Shown piece by piece: positions 24,840 to 37,239 of a stretch of 64,000 nt of DNA. Source of the stretch: Apis mellifera (lineage: Eukaryota > Arthropoda > Insecta > Hymenoptera > Apidae). The notes beneath the pieces are model-generated. The model was not told where the DNA came from. It saw only the letters and a list, made by a program, of their open reading frames with translations, and searched no databases. How positions within the stretch are numbered: the first letter of the stretch is position 1; each line of letters opens with the position of its first letter. A program made the position numbers and the translations under genes. The stretch lies in contig NC_037638.1 of assembly GCF_003254395.2 (NCBI RefSeq), positions 13,599,086 through 13,663,085 of the forward strand, in the 5' to 3' direction.

Positions 24840-25040
24840 TAACCATTGGTAACAGTTTCGTAAATTTTTACCAATAGAATGCGTTCAATTTCGATACACA
24901 AAACCATCAACTACACACGTCAGCCGTTTTGCTGACTAGGAAATTCGAGTTCACCCATGTTATTTACAATAACCGAGTTATATTTCTATTTGATCGGGAT
25001 CGCAACTATTATTGCGAATATATCTAAATCACATAGTACG
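24840..25040. other. intermediate-GC patch
   Basis: Contains a 6-bp-stem hairpin GTCAGC/GCTGAC at about 24929-24946. No frame. Confidence 0.4.
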
Positions 25041-25044
25041 ATAT

Positions 25045-25680
25045 CAGTTCATATATTCGAAAACTAAATAAAACTATCATATTTATCATATGCTCTATTT
25101 CTATTTTTTACTTTGTATTTACCAATATATCAAATTTGTTTTGTAATAGCCATTGGATAGAATTAGAGCTCAAATCTTATCGATTTCATTTGAAAATAAT
25201 ATTCTCGAGAGTTATTTTTTCTACACTGCCTGGAGAGTGATAGTCACTTTTATTCTTAAGTAGTACAAACAAGAATTTGCGAAAGCAAATTTCGAATATT
25301 CTATTCTTAAAGAAAAAAAAAATTCTTAGGAAGAGTGATCCATTAATTCATTTCACATCTCTTGTATCAATATTTCATTAAAAAATTTACAAATTTATTA
25401 TTTAACATATCTATTATTGACTTAGATTTCAAGATTACAATTTATTATTATTATCATTGAAATGAAAAATTGAATAATGTCAAAAATTTTAAAATTAATC
25501 AAAGCTCTTATAAATTGCTTTTGAGATTATTTTTTCACAAATTGATACACTAATATCATATTGATAATGATTTTTTGAGAACATAATGCTATTAATAAGA
25601 AATAACTTTCAAGATTAACTTTCAAAAGTTTTACTTCTAATATTAAATGTATTCGCATATTCATTCCAAATGATTCCCGA
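25045..25680. other. AT-rich stretch, no gene
   Basis: No notable repeats; an A run lies at 25313-25321. Confidence 0.5.
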
Positions 25681-25689
25681 ACGATTCTA

Positions 25690-26150
25690 TCTTAAGCAAT
25701 TTTCATTTGTATGTTAATTTCCATGAAAATTCGAACAGATTAAGCATGCTACACGCAGACAGGCATATAGAGGAGCAAGAGTCGGGAATCGAGTGTCAGA
25801 GACGCGTTTGTCGATCCGTGAAAGATCAGCGAAGGGAATCGAAGTCCGAAACCGCCATGCTGGCTTCAAACGCCCTTCGTCAGGCCATCGTTGTCCGTGC
25901 CGACTGTTCCTCCTCAGTCAGAACGTCACACGCGTCCCTGAGATTTGTGCGGCTGTCTGGAATGTGAAACGTTTGTGGTTTGACCGTCTGTTCTGGATCT
26001 CGTTCACCTACAATGCTCTTGGATTTGCTCCAACTTAGGCTAATTAGGGGGGAAAGGGGTGACTTGGTCACAAGAAAAGGTCTTGCTCGAAGATAATATG
26101 TTGATTGATACGGTTTGATTTGGAGGAAATGCTTTGAGTTGAGATTAAAT
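25690..26150. other. GC-richer island 17
   Basis: Plus frames at 25707-25967 (opens with ATG, MYVNFHENSNRLSML) and 25793-26038 and a minus frame (25880-26071) overlap each other. Hydrophilic products without recognisable domains; no coding call. Confidence 0.45.
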
Positions 26151-26159
26151 GAAAGTGGG

Positions 26160-26880
26160 ATTAGAGAAATAGAATATATTTTATCCTTTAGAAATAACTA
26201 TCAAATGAGATAATTCCTTAAATTGAATTTTGTAGAACAATTCCTTAAATTGAATTTTGTAGAACAATAAATATTGGATAGGTTTAAGTAGAAAAATATT
26301 TAGTACTAAAATTTAATTATCAAACAAAAATATTCTTACTAAAAATGCTATTTTTATTTTTGCTATTATATTTTTTTTAATAATATATTTTTTGATATTT
26401 ATTTACTATAAGAACGCTTTGACTTAAGATATATTATATAGGATGTCGTTCTTCTAATTTTTCTTTATAAATTAATAGACAAAATATTATAAAAAATGAT
26501 GTTATTAGATATTGAATTTTATTATTATATTCTTTTTTTATTTTGTATTTTATTTTATTATATGTCCAATTATTATGTATCATAATTTATTTAATAAAAT
26601 TATTTAATAATAAAATTTTAAATATTTTTGATATTTATATGACTTAGAAAAATCTATTAAATTATTACTAAATTTTAGAAAAATTCTGATCATCTTATTT
26701 GAATTTTTGGATATATTTTCGAAATTTGAGACTCTATTATTCCTAATTTGTAAATATAATTGGAAAATAGTAGATACGAAAAGGAAAACAAGAATGTACA
26801 ACTTCACATATGTTTGAAATTTGCAAATAGGAGATCAATAGGAATTAGAATCCAATATCTCGTTATATTTGTATTGTTAG
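26160..26880. other. AT-rich stretch, no gene
   Basis: Holds the 27-bp duplication. The minus frame at 26604-26807 is N/K/F/I-rich and compositional. Confidence 0.55.
26212..26265. repeat. 27-bp perfect tandem duplication
   Basis: Two exact adjacent copies (26212-26238 and 26239-26265) of a unit starting AATTCCTTAAATTG and ending TGTAGAAC. The unit is not low-complexity, so this is a recent slippage or duplication event. Confidence 0.95.
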
Positions 26881-27060
26881 TAGATCGTTTCTCCTTGTGG
26901 GAAAGCGAGGTCAGTTTCAACTACTGGATTTAATCATTCCATGATCCTTGAAATCCTCTCTCATCGCATGTACTACAAACTACATTACACTCTATAAAAC
27001 CCTCATAAATCCTATTTACAGATACTGTGTGTTCACGATTATCTATGATCTCGATAGAGT
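26880..27060. other. small intermediate-GC patch
   Basis: About 180 bp of mixed sequence without a frame. Confidence 0.35.
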
Positions 27061-27590
27061 TATTCGGAGCTTATTTGCAAAAACAAGAATTGTAAGATAA
27101 TCATATAATGAACATCTCACACAAGAACAAGATTAAAAATAAGATAAAATAACAAATGAAGAGATTATTTTTTTTTATTACATTATAAAAAATAATATCT
27201 TCTATCGGATAAAATTTCTTTATATATAAAATATATTTTCAATAATTTTTTCTTGTTAATACTAAAATTTATTATACCCATCAAAACCATAGATTTCAAA
27301 TTTCTTTTGCTTATTTGTTAATTATTATCGGAAATAAAATATTTTTAATAAGAAATAGTTATTAGCAACGGAAAAATATTTAATTTTTTAATCAAACGTT
27401 CAATAAACATGGAGAAAATTCAAATTTCAAACAATTACTTTGTAATAATATAAATATTTTCATTATTCTAATATTAAATCTATTAAAAAAAGATGTATCA
27501 TTTATAGAAAAGCAAATGATTTAAATCGAATAACTTCTTATGAAAATATTCATTTCTGGAGAATATATATAGCATTATCCTTTACATGTT
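27060..27590. other. AT-rich stretch, no gene
   Basis: Nothing beyond A/T runs. Confidence 0.5.
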
Positions 27591-27900
27591 TTCTCGTAAA
27601 TTCTATGGAACGATCAAGTGACTTGGCCAATAACATTCCGCGCATACTTCATTGCTCCAAGAAGCGATACATCGTAGGAATCAGTGATACTCGATCGTGA
27701 CACGGACGACGAGATTGTGAAACAAGCGACGCGGAAACAGAAACGGACGATAAATGGATCTCGCTTATTCTCTCCCTTTTATCATATAGGTCTAATATAT
27801 GTTCATTTGACACTTTACAAAATACAGTCGCCAAGAAAACAGTTAGAAATATTTATCACAATAATCTGGAAATTTATTCGGCAAACGATCCGACTTTTTG
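27590..27900. other. small GC-richer island 18
   Basis: CpG-rich at 27670-27760. An 80-codon plus frame (27684-27926) starts without ATG and fades into I/F-rich AT codons. Not called. Confidence 0.4.
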
Positions 27901-28630
27901 ATTATACTAATGTAATTTTTATATAAAATCTTTTGAAAAAAATTGTTAACACAAAATAACGCTAGATTATAATAATCAATTTGAAACGTACATTAATTTT
28001 TTCTTATTTTTAAAATTTAAAATTTAAAGATTTACTTTGTTCAGTTCAAATTTTTCTAATAATAATTTTTTGTAGATTTTTATGAAGTTAGAAGAAATAA
28101 AGAATTATTTTTCTATTTCATACTTCAAATTTTCAACTAATTTTAAAAATACTGAATAAAATATTTTTTAAATGAAAATTAATAATTAAGATATTTAAAA
28201 GTGAAATTTCATTTATCTTCAAATAAACTTAATAATATTACAATTAAACTTGAAAAAACAGATTTTTTTACTTTAAAAATGCATGATAATTGATTAAGTT
28301 CAAATTTATTATTCAAATTTTACTTCAAATTCAGTCTTATTGACTTTTTCTTAAATTTTATCTGCAATTTTTAATATATTTCAATTAAGTCATATATTTT
28401 TATGAAAATAATAATGTACATTCATACATTTATTAAAGATTTTTTATGTATAGTAGTAAAACTTATTTTCTTTCTCTTTTATTTTACGTTTAATATTTAA
28501 ATAAACGATATTTAAATAGTCGATAATTTAACAATCAATTATAATCTAATACATTCATAAATGTCATGTTGTATCTAATTGATACCAGAAATCATTTCGA
28601 AACTCATTACATGTAAAATGTTATTCTATT
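27900..28630. other. AT-rich stretch, no gene
   Basis: Short AATTTAAAATTTAAA-type repeats at 28011-28030. No gene. Confidence 0.5.
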
Positions 28631-29570
28631 CCTAAGTCAACGTACCGTTGAATAAAGATGAAGCAACAAGAAAGGTCGACGACACCGGAAGATGACAGAA
28701 GTCTCGACAAGCGTGCCCGCTATTCACAACGTCGCAATGCGGCAGTGTTGTATTTAAAATCGACCCAGTTCCAACATAATCGCGAAAATCGACCAACTCT
28801 TGCTCTTCCACGAGAGATGCACTTCCGATCCCCTTTCGTATCCACTGTACGGCACTGGGCGCCCATTTCTGAATGTCGATGCTTTCAGCCGGATACTCGG
28901 CGAATGAATCATTTGCATGATTTCGTGGTCGTATAACCACCATCACTCCACAAATTGCCTAAGTTATTCCGTTTAGGAATAAAGAGGAACAGTTCAAAAA
29001 TCAGTTTATACCATATCCTTCTGCATTGCAAAATAAAGTAATGTCAAAGGAAATAATAAACAGAAATAAGCAATCCCCGAAACTTGGAAATTTCATCGAA
29101 AACTCTGCCAAGAAAAAGTTACGATTTTCCGCAATTTAATTGAAACAAACATTGATTCTCTTCAATCGAGTAAACTTAACATGCGATTCCTGATTGCTAA
29201 ATGATATCATAACGAGACGAATTGTAATTTCTTAATCAAGCACTTTGAGCGAGAATAAAAGAAATTAAACCGTGAATAGCAAGGCAAGCGCGTTACAAAG
29301 CAATCCTACGGAATTTCCCATCGCTATATTGGGTTGAACTTAGGCAAGATTACGGCCTCTATACATTGTCTGGCTGTGGTACTTGTACACCACTAGATCT
29401 TACTTGCCTCGGGGTATTTCATCCACGCAATAAACACGGAGAGAGAAAAAGATATATGTGCACGGGCAACTAGACACGGAGAGCCAAGGGACTTAATGCG
29501 CTCTCATTTTCCACGGCGAATATATCGCATCATCGCGCGTGCTGCTTTCTTCAAGCATACTAATTCGTAC
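28630..29570. other. GC-richer island 19
   Basis: About 0.9 kb in two lobes (28640-28960 and 29100-29560). The left lobe contains the candidate exon; the right lobe is CpG-rich with no frame above 60 codons. Confidence 0.5.
28646..28958 (-). other. candidate internal coding exon (unproven)
   Basis: On the minus strand a frame is open from just after TTAG (acceptor-like AG at 28959-28960) to a donor consensus (AACG then GTACGT) at 28645/28646. That is 313 bases, entering in phase 0 and leaving after one base of a codon. The product begins AICGVMVVIRPRNHANDSF and continues with balanced composition, including QKWAPSAVQWIRKGIG. If unspliced, the frame ends at a TAG at 28632-28634. A plus frame (28658-28936, ATG-started, 92 codons) competes. 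The polypyrimidine tract before the acceptor is weak and no family is recognised. Confidence 0.2.
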
Positions 29571-30430
29571 TTCAAATGAAAGAAAAAAGAAAAAACTGTA
29601 TTTGGTTATTACTTTTTCCTCGTTTTTCTAGTAGCTTCTGTGAAACTATGGAATTATTTTTTTTTTATTTTAATTTAAAACTGATTTATAATATAAATAT
29701 AAAAAATTTATTCTAAAGAATAATATTGTCACAAATATATCACACAAATTATTCATGGAATAATATGCAAATATAAAATTTTTTTAAACATTTATTTTAA
29801 TGAAATTTTTATCATATATATTTATCATATATATAAAATTTCCTTCATTAAAATGAGATTAAATAGGACATAATTTAAATCATATTTATTTTTTAACTAG
29901 AGATTATAACTTTTTTTTATTTATTAAATAAATTAAAAGATTCACTGTCTCTTTTATCTTGAGTAAAAAATATAAATAAACTTTATTTGATTAAATTAAT
30001 TCCAAATCATATCAAAAATAAATGTTTGTGTATATGTATTAATTAATAGTGAACATTTGAATATATAATATTGAATATAATATTGAATATATTATATCTG
30101 ATATTGAATATAATTATATCTGACTTTGGTCCTAAATCTTTTGTAATTATCTATTAGATAAATAAGATATTTATTATATTTTATTATTATTTCGAAATTT
30201 ATTATTACAATTTATTGTTATAATTTAAATGATAAATTTAATGGACATCAAAATGAAAAGGAGTATGAAAATTTTCTTGAAAATGACAAATATGTTATAA
30301 TATTTACTTATGCTTATAATTATACACAAGTATTATTATTTATGTTTATAATTAAATATAAGTATTATTTCTTTTATCGAAAAGAATATGAGAGAATGCA
30401 TTTTTAAAACAAGATTAGTCATGGAATAAC
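29570..30430. other. AT-rich stretch, no gene
   Basis: TATTGAATATAAT-type short direct repeats at 30062-30120. No gene. Confidence 0.5.
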
Positions 30431-30439
30431 TTAATAGAA

Positions 30440-30760
30440 TTTAAGATATTTCAGATCCCTTTAAAAGTAGAATTAGTTTCATCCGAACGGAAGTGTTATT
30501 TCAAACCCTGTGAAGTCTCATTCAAATACGTCTGAAAGTTCCCTCGAAAGCAGCCTAACTAGTATTCAGAAACTCAGGTCTTATTTAACCTACTTGCACT
30601 CAACCGGTATCTCGGGACCACGGTGTCGCGCTCCGTCAACGCGCAACTAAGACTAGCAAAAGTTTCTCGACCACACAATGGTGGACGAAGTCAACGTTTG
30701 CTTCAAATGATTTAACCGGATCACTGGTGACGAATCGAGCGGATAAAGCACTGAATAATG
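30440..30760. other. GC-richer island 20
   Basis: CpG-containing, no supported frame; the frame starting at 30727 runs into AT-rich I/N/K codons. Confidence 0.45.
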
Positions 30761-30769
30761 ATGATTTCG

Positions 30770-32020
30770 AATTTAATTCTGAATCACATTATTATCATGC
30801 AAACTTAGGAAAATTTCAACTTTCCAGATGCATTTTTCAGATAAATAAATATATTAAAAAAGTGATAAATTTGTATAGATTAATTATTTCATCGATTTTG
30901 ATAATTTTTAAATGTATAAAAATCGATATTTTGAACAATTTTTTTGTCTTATTAAAATCGAATTCTTTTAATTTTCGATTTTCGCAAATTCGATAATCGC
31001 AAAAAATTATTGCTATTATAATATTGATTTCGCTTATCATCACAGCATCAAGATACGATCGATATTTATTTATGTTTTTATAAATACTGCAGTGACCAGC
31101 ATCTAAGATATATAGCAAGTAAACATGAATCAAATCAAAAAACTATCTTCTAATGGATTTTAATGACCTGGAAATATTTAAAAATCCAAATTATAATAAA
31201 TTTGGACATATTATAGATTTTTCATAATGTGAAAATAAAATAAAATTTGCTATAAATAGATATTAATTGAAAACATTACATTAATTCAACTGTTATATAT
31301 TTTGAATGTGTTTATATAAACAATTGATAAGTCATATCACCTATCAACAGATATATATGTAGAATTTATATAATGATAATGATCATTTTTTGCGAATATC
31401 TCGAAAACTAAAAGAAATTAAGATATTTTTGAAAAGAAAAAGTTCAAAATCAATCAATTTATATTTACATAACATTTAAAAATTATCGAAATCGGCATAA
31501 AAATAATTAATTTACGATTTTATTAAAAAATAATATATCGTATTGAGATAAAATTGCTGACAATATTATATCAATTATTCAATTATTCAATTTTTATAAA
31601 TCAGTATGACTCAGTGGATTATAAATTAATGAGTTAATCTATTTACATAATTAGTAAAAATTATATTGATAAAAGTTAAGAAACAAATTAATCATTTATT
31701 TATATTTATTTATATTTCTTATTTTTTTATATTATGAAATGAATAGTTGAAAATAAAAATAATATTACAATCTACATATAAATAAATAATAAATTTTTTC
31801 AAATACAATATATTTGCAAAAAATAAAAGAAGTAGAAATAAAAAATATGAAAAAAATTTATGCATTAATTTGTTCTTTAATTTTTATTAATAAGTAAATA
31901 TTATTATTTGTCATTGTAGCTAAAATACAGCTTGACAATTAAATTTCTAACCCACCTAGAATTTTGCCAATTTGTATGCAGTTTTAAAATGTTGAAATAA
32001 TTTAAGATATAATGATTATG
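30770..32020. other. AT-rich stretch, no gene
   Basis: The overlapping frames at 30727-30996 (plus) and 30837-31133 (minus) are I/K/N/F-rich. No repeat of note. Confidence 0.55.
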
Positions 32021-32029
32021 TAAAATGTC

Positions 32030-32560
32030 CGAATAGAGATGAGTACATTATAGGTCTTACGTGAGATTCTATTTCGAGTAAGCGCGTCATCGTCGTTTTC
32101 AAGCGGCGAGTATACGTGTTGTTCATGAACAGCTCTCGGCCAACGGAGGAAAGGAACGAGGGAGGGACAGAACGAGAGCGGTAACTCTCTTCATTCATGC
32201 TGGGAACGAGCGCTTCATTGGCCCAGATTAGAACGTGAATAGTAGCGGTGGACACACGGGCAGAGCTCTCGCAGGTGGATTCGATTTCCGCGTACACTCG
32301 ACCTCCGGGAAACTGAGTCAAGAGGACGGGCGTGAAAGATTAAATGGACTGAGATACGAGTCGGATGAGCCGAGGGAGAGAGCTGCCTCGGCTCTGGTAA
32401 AACTTTCATCAAAGCACTCCTGGATAGCGTTACCGTCTCGACGTTTTTTTCTCCAGGCTTGGTTCGCGTTGAAATTGCTCTCTCTCTTTAGTGAAGGATA
32501 TGTACATACCTGAAACAAAAGTAAAAAACGAGTTAGTTTTTCGTTCGATTTAATAGGGAT
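32030..32560. other. GC-richer island 21
   Basis: CpG-rich, with long frames open on both strands (plus 32235-32513; minus 32016-32321, 32215-32412 and 32318-32518). The minus acceptor at 32510 is the best splice-like signal and defines the candidate exon below. Confidence 0.5.
32318..32509 (-). other. candidate terminal coding exon (unproven)
   Basis: The minus strand shows a near-ideal 3' splice site: CTAAC branch-like motif, T-rich tract, then TTTGTTTCAG, with the exon starting at 32509. The in-frame product (phase 0) has 63 residues, begins VCTYPSLKRESNFNANQAW and ends in TGA at 32318-32320. Composition is plausible for a hydrophilic tail. Competing plus-strand frames and the lack of a recognisable domain keep confidence low; a non-coding exon is also possible. 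Confidence 0.2.
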
Positions 32561-32596
32561 TGTAATATCTCGAATTTGTCATGATTGATTTTTGAA

Positions 32597-32631
32597 ATAT
32601 ATATATATATATATATATTTTTTTTTTTTTT
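32597..32631. repeat. (AT)11 followed by T run
   Basis: AT dinucleotide run of 22 bases followed by 14 T. Confidence 0.9.
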
Positions 32632-32634
32632 GAG

Positions 32635-34190
32635 GTCAAGATAGTATTATTTATGAATGAAAAATTCATTAATGAAAACAATATTATTGTATTTACTGTA
32701 ATATCATAAGATCATTTTCGCATATATTAGGTATATACAAAAAAATCAATATACTATCCTTGTATTTGTATATGACAAGGTTTTCACAATAAATAAAAAT
32801 TCACAATAATATAAAAAATATTTAAACATTCATTTGATTCAAACATATATAATTTTGTTCATATAATATTAATTCCACTAGAAGTAATTACATAAACAAT
32901 AATTATTAATTATATTATATCATTTGTAATTGAATAAATTTCTTGAATTTTATATATTTGAATTATATTATATATTTATATTATATTATATTTATATTAT
33001 AATTATATTATATTATATATTTATATTATATATTATATATTTTTTTTATATCTTTTGAATTAATGTTATGTATAATTAATAACGAATGTTTATTTCTTAA
33101 AAACTTTTTTAAAATTAGATCAAACAAGTTGAATTTTTTAAGAAATTAGTTTATTATGATATATAAAAACATTATTGAAAATGTACCAAATTAATCTGAA
33201 TCACAGAAAATAATAAAAATTTTTTTAATGAATTTTATTTGTAATAAAAATTTGAAATAAAAGATACATTTGTAGATTTATATCAATTATATATATATAA
33301 TAAATAATATAAAATTATATAATTATATTAATATAAAATTAATATAATATAAAATTATAACAATCAAACATATAATATTTTTGGATTATTATTATAATCA
33401 TAAAATGACATATATTTTTTTAAAAAAAGTACATATACGTATTTTCGTTATTAAAAATTAAAACTGATCATACTTATAAATTTTACAAATAAAATATCTT
33501 ATTATCATCTATATCAAGAATTTAAAGAGCATGAAAAAAAAATAAATTGAATATCTTAAATAGAATAAATAAATTATAACTTAACGATTAAATAAGCAGA
33601 TGACCAAATAATATTTTATATTTCATATTTTTTATCAAAATACTTTTATTTACTTTTTCTCATTGATGCAATTTAGAAATTCAAAAAAAGATTATCAAAA
33701 TTCGCAACTTTACGATTTAATTTGACTTTTTTATATTTTTCTATATTTCAATATAAATATAATATAATAATAATATAAAATAATAATTATGAAAAATTTG
33801 CCATTATGAAAAATACTTTATGCAATTCAATAATTTTAGTATTACAATATATAAAACATTAAATTTATAAAATGAAAATATATCAAATTATTTTTATATT
33901 TTCTTATAAAAAGATAAAAATAAACAAGAATTATTTTTGATAGTTTAATCGTTTAAAATTATTAATGACTTTTTGTAAAATTTATTTTATTTTCCATTTT
34001 TTTTCCTTAACTCATTCTAAAATTTTTATTTTCACATCCTGTTTTTTTTATCGTTCCATTAAGCCAACATTATAGCCATGAAAAAAAGTATTTTTAGATT
34101 ATAAATATCACATAATTTGAAAAGTATATGAAAAGTAAATGAAAATTAATTATGATATGAAATTGACTATAATATAGCAGAGATTCACAT
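32635..34190. other. long AT-rich stretch
   Basis: Dominated by ATTATATT-type repeats at about 32945-33045 and 33300-33360. No gene. Confidence 0.55.
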
Positions 34191-34209
34191 ATTATTTGTT
34201 AAAGAAACC

Positions 34210-34670
34210 CAAGATAGCTTTTTGTCGCGAAAGAAATGGAAACGTCCATAATATTTCGAGATACTTCAAGTTTTCCCTGTTTTCTTATCCAGAAAAGGCT
34301 GTGACGGCAAGGACATGCTTTGTCCCTTGAAGCTCTCCTCTAGGGACGCTTGAGCGCCCGTCTATGGATGAAACTTTGGCGCTAAGTTTCCCACGAAGAC
34401 TGTAACTCCTCTCTCCACGAGCCATGTCGTCGTCGCGGAACTGTGGCTTGTATTCTCTCGAAACGAACTGTGTTACAACTTCTTACAAAATCGACCTTCT
34501 TTTTTTGAAACAATCGAGTCCCAGAATTTTTATGATGCCCTTTGAATATTCAAAAATACGCGTATATTTATTGAATCAACAAATCTTTCAGGAGTTTCAA
34601 CGTAAAAATTTAGAATCGAATATATGTAAAACTCGGAAACGAAATAAAAGATCGATTTTAATGGTTTAAA
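34210..34670 (+). other. GC-richer island 22 with an ATG-started frame
   Basis: An ATG at 34424 with G at -3 opens 81 codons to 34669, beginning MSSSRNCGLYSLETNCV. The second half lies in AT-rich DNA and is N/K/R/I-rich. A 6-bp stem GTCCCT/AGGGAC lies upstream at about 34321-34346. No family recognised. Confidence 0.14.
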
Positions 34671-34679
34671 TTTATGTTT

Positions 34680-35950
34680 TGAACATTTTGAATTGAATGA
34701 AATAAACATTTAATAAATAGGAAAGAGAATTTGCTGTAACAATTTATTAATCATTTCTAATACTAGAAATTTTTAATAAGAATAAAGATTTTAGCTAAAT
34801 GATATATCAAATATTTTCTGAAATATATAAGGGAAATTATAACATAAACAAATAAAATATGTATTAGAATATATTACGTAAAAAATGTATATATGGTTAA
34901 GTTTTATCAAATATTATTTATAGTTTTATCAAAAATTTTATTTATTTATTATAGTTATTTATTATAATATTTTGCAATTATTTTTTAATATGAGATTTAA
35001 AAAATATAATATTTTTTAAATATAATATAGAAGAAAAACAAGATATAAATGCAAATTTCATTGTTTTTAGATTCTTAAAATATTATCCATCTTTTATAAA
35101 ATATATTATTATTATATATATTATAAATTGCTATAATTTACATATATCTTTATTTTTTTATAAAACTTTTTTATCAAATTTCATATTTCATTTTCATGAA
35201 ATTTAATTTTTATAATTATATAAAAGTATCTATTATTAACTTTTAAATTTATCACTATATTAACTATTACTATTATATATTATTTTCATATAATATTTTT
35301 ATATATTGTAATATCATTATTATTAATCATTATATGTTTGATAACAGAAATATTGAATAAAATCATGTATTATGTATATATGATTTCTATCTATATGTAT
35401 AGCTGTATCTGATGTATAAACATTAGATATCATATATTTCATATGCTTATATATATACTAATTTTTATAGATAATAATATTATAATTAATAATAGATACT
35501 AATTAATTATAGATAATTAATTATAGATACTAATTTTTAGGACAATTATTAAAATTATGATTTTACTTGTGCAAGTTTTTTAAAAGGTTTGTTAAATGAA
35601 ATATAATATATTTATACTTAATTAATTACTATTTAAATGCTATAATAAATACAATGATGTGCAAATATTTTCTCTATCTTATTATATATAATAAAATATA
35701 TATATAATGTACCTTATTATGATTTTATTTAATATAAAAATTGTTTTACAATCTATTTTTTAATCTACTTTTTAAAATAAATCTTTATAAAAATATTAAA
35801 AATGAATAAATAAATGAATGAATCATGAACAAATTTCCACAGATATTTCGTTGTTATTTTTCTATGAGTGATTCCATTATCAAATATATGTGAAAGAAAC
35901 ATAAAAAGACAAAATCTTTTCATTTATTTATCAATGCATTTTAATTCTTT
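34680..35950. other. AT-rich stretch, no gene
   Basis: Near-repeats of TTATAGATA and AATTAATTATAG occur at 35466-35535. No gene. Confidence 0.55.
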
Positions 35951-35959
35951 AAATTTCAT

Positions 35960-36420
35960 TTGTTCGGCCGTATTTCGATTTCAATCTGTTATTCACTCGT
36001 TGCTTAAAACATTCATCGAAGTCACGAGAGAAGGCTGAGGGTCGAGGAGATCGAGGCAGTTGCGCAATTTTCTTATTAAATTTCTATCGCGATCCCGACA
36101 TATGTTGGAATAAAGCGGCCGTTTTTATGAGAGCGTGTAGCGAGCAAACATGGAATATAACCCTCGCGATTGTATGATGCAAGAGGGATGGAAAACGTAA
36201 CGGCCGGGTCGAACCACCGATCCGTCAACTTGTCCCAGGATTCGAGTTTGCGAGTCGAATGACCGATCGAATGACAACGACCAAAAGCTGTTTCCCCATG
36301 TAATTCATATGGACACATGTGTTACGAGTTATGGTAATAAGCGTTCACGATTCGATAACGAGTTTTCCGATTGATTTGTGCGGGAGAATTACCAGAGGAT
36401 ATTATGGATTTGAGAAAACT
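35960..36420. other. GC-richer island 23
   Basis: CpG-rich throughout; it contains the small frame at 36076-36318. Confidence 0.5.
36076..36318 (-). other. complete small open frame (unproven)
   Basis: An ATG (36316-36318) to TAA (36076-36078) frame of 80 codons fills the island's centre. The product begins MCPYELHGETAFGRCHSIG, includes WDKLTDRWFDPAVTFSIP and ends YVGIAIEI. Amino-acid use is unusually balanced for this window, and no plus-strand frame of similar length overlaps. The context before the ATG is poor (C at -3). No domain, signal peptide or family is recognised. Confidence 0.18.
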
Positions 36421-36429
36421 TTTTTATCA

Positions 36430-37235
36430 TAAAACCAGATATCAACGTATATTATTACGCATATAATTAATTGAATGAATCGTTAATAGCATTGGTAAGC
36501 AACGATTAATTAGAAAATTTTTAAGCAAGCTTTTATTTTAATTCATTTATTTCTTTATTTTTTTGAGAGTAAATTCATCTAAATCTTTTTCAAATTTTTA
36601 AATTATGTGTTGCAAATTATTTTTGATTATTTATAGAAAGTTAGAAGATCTATATATATTTATAATATTCAAATCTAATCTAATCTATTTAAGTATTTGT
36701 CTATTTAAATATTTATGCAATATGCAATTTATATAATATTCAAAAAATTGCTATAATCAATTAAATACTTGAAATCTTTATTTAACAAATTAAAAATTAA
36801 ATTATATTTTTCTAAAAACGTTGATATATATCTGATCTGATTTTAATTTAAATCTAATTTTTGGCAATAATTTTAATTTCAATTAAAAGTATTTTTATTG
36901 AAAATTACATAGAAAAGCATTAGAATATTTCTTTAATTCAAATTTCTCTTTACGAATCATCCATAAGAAAATCATTATGATTATTTTTAAATAATTGAAA
37001 TCATGCACTGCTATATATTAATGTTCACTACATCACATATTATCTACTTGGTTCAGTAAAAATATTTTTAAATAACAAAAATAATAAAAAATTAAATAAA
37101 AAATCAAGCTCAATTATATTATTTCATGTCAGTACTTTTTTCAATTTTAATCTAATCATATCATAATATTTTTTCTATTATTTCCTCTAACATCGATTAT
37201 TATATGCAAATTATTTATTATAAAAGAGGATCATG
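36430..37235. other. AT-rich stretch, no gene
   Basis: AATCTAATCTAATCTA at about 36672-36688 is the only short tandem. No gene. Confidence 0.5.
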
Positions 37236-37239
37236 AATT

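Noticed and set aside
24807..24960. Possible processed retrocopy with poly(A) on the minus strand
   Set aside because: No polyadenylation signal, no recognisable gene remnant and no flanking target duplication next to the T run.
28646..28958. Pointed/SAM-domain reading of the QKWAPSAVQWIRKG segment
   Set aside because: Only a W...VQW spacing resembles the domain; the following residues do not fit its later conserved positions.
36196..36220. tRNA B-box-like GGTTCGACCC on the minus strand
   Set aside because: The flanking bases do not form the required 5-bp T-arm stem, and no acceptor stem or A-box is present at the right distance.
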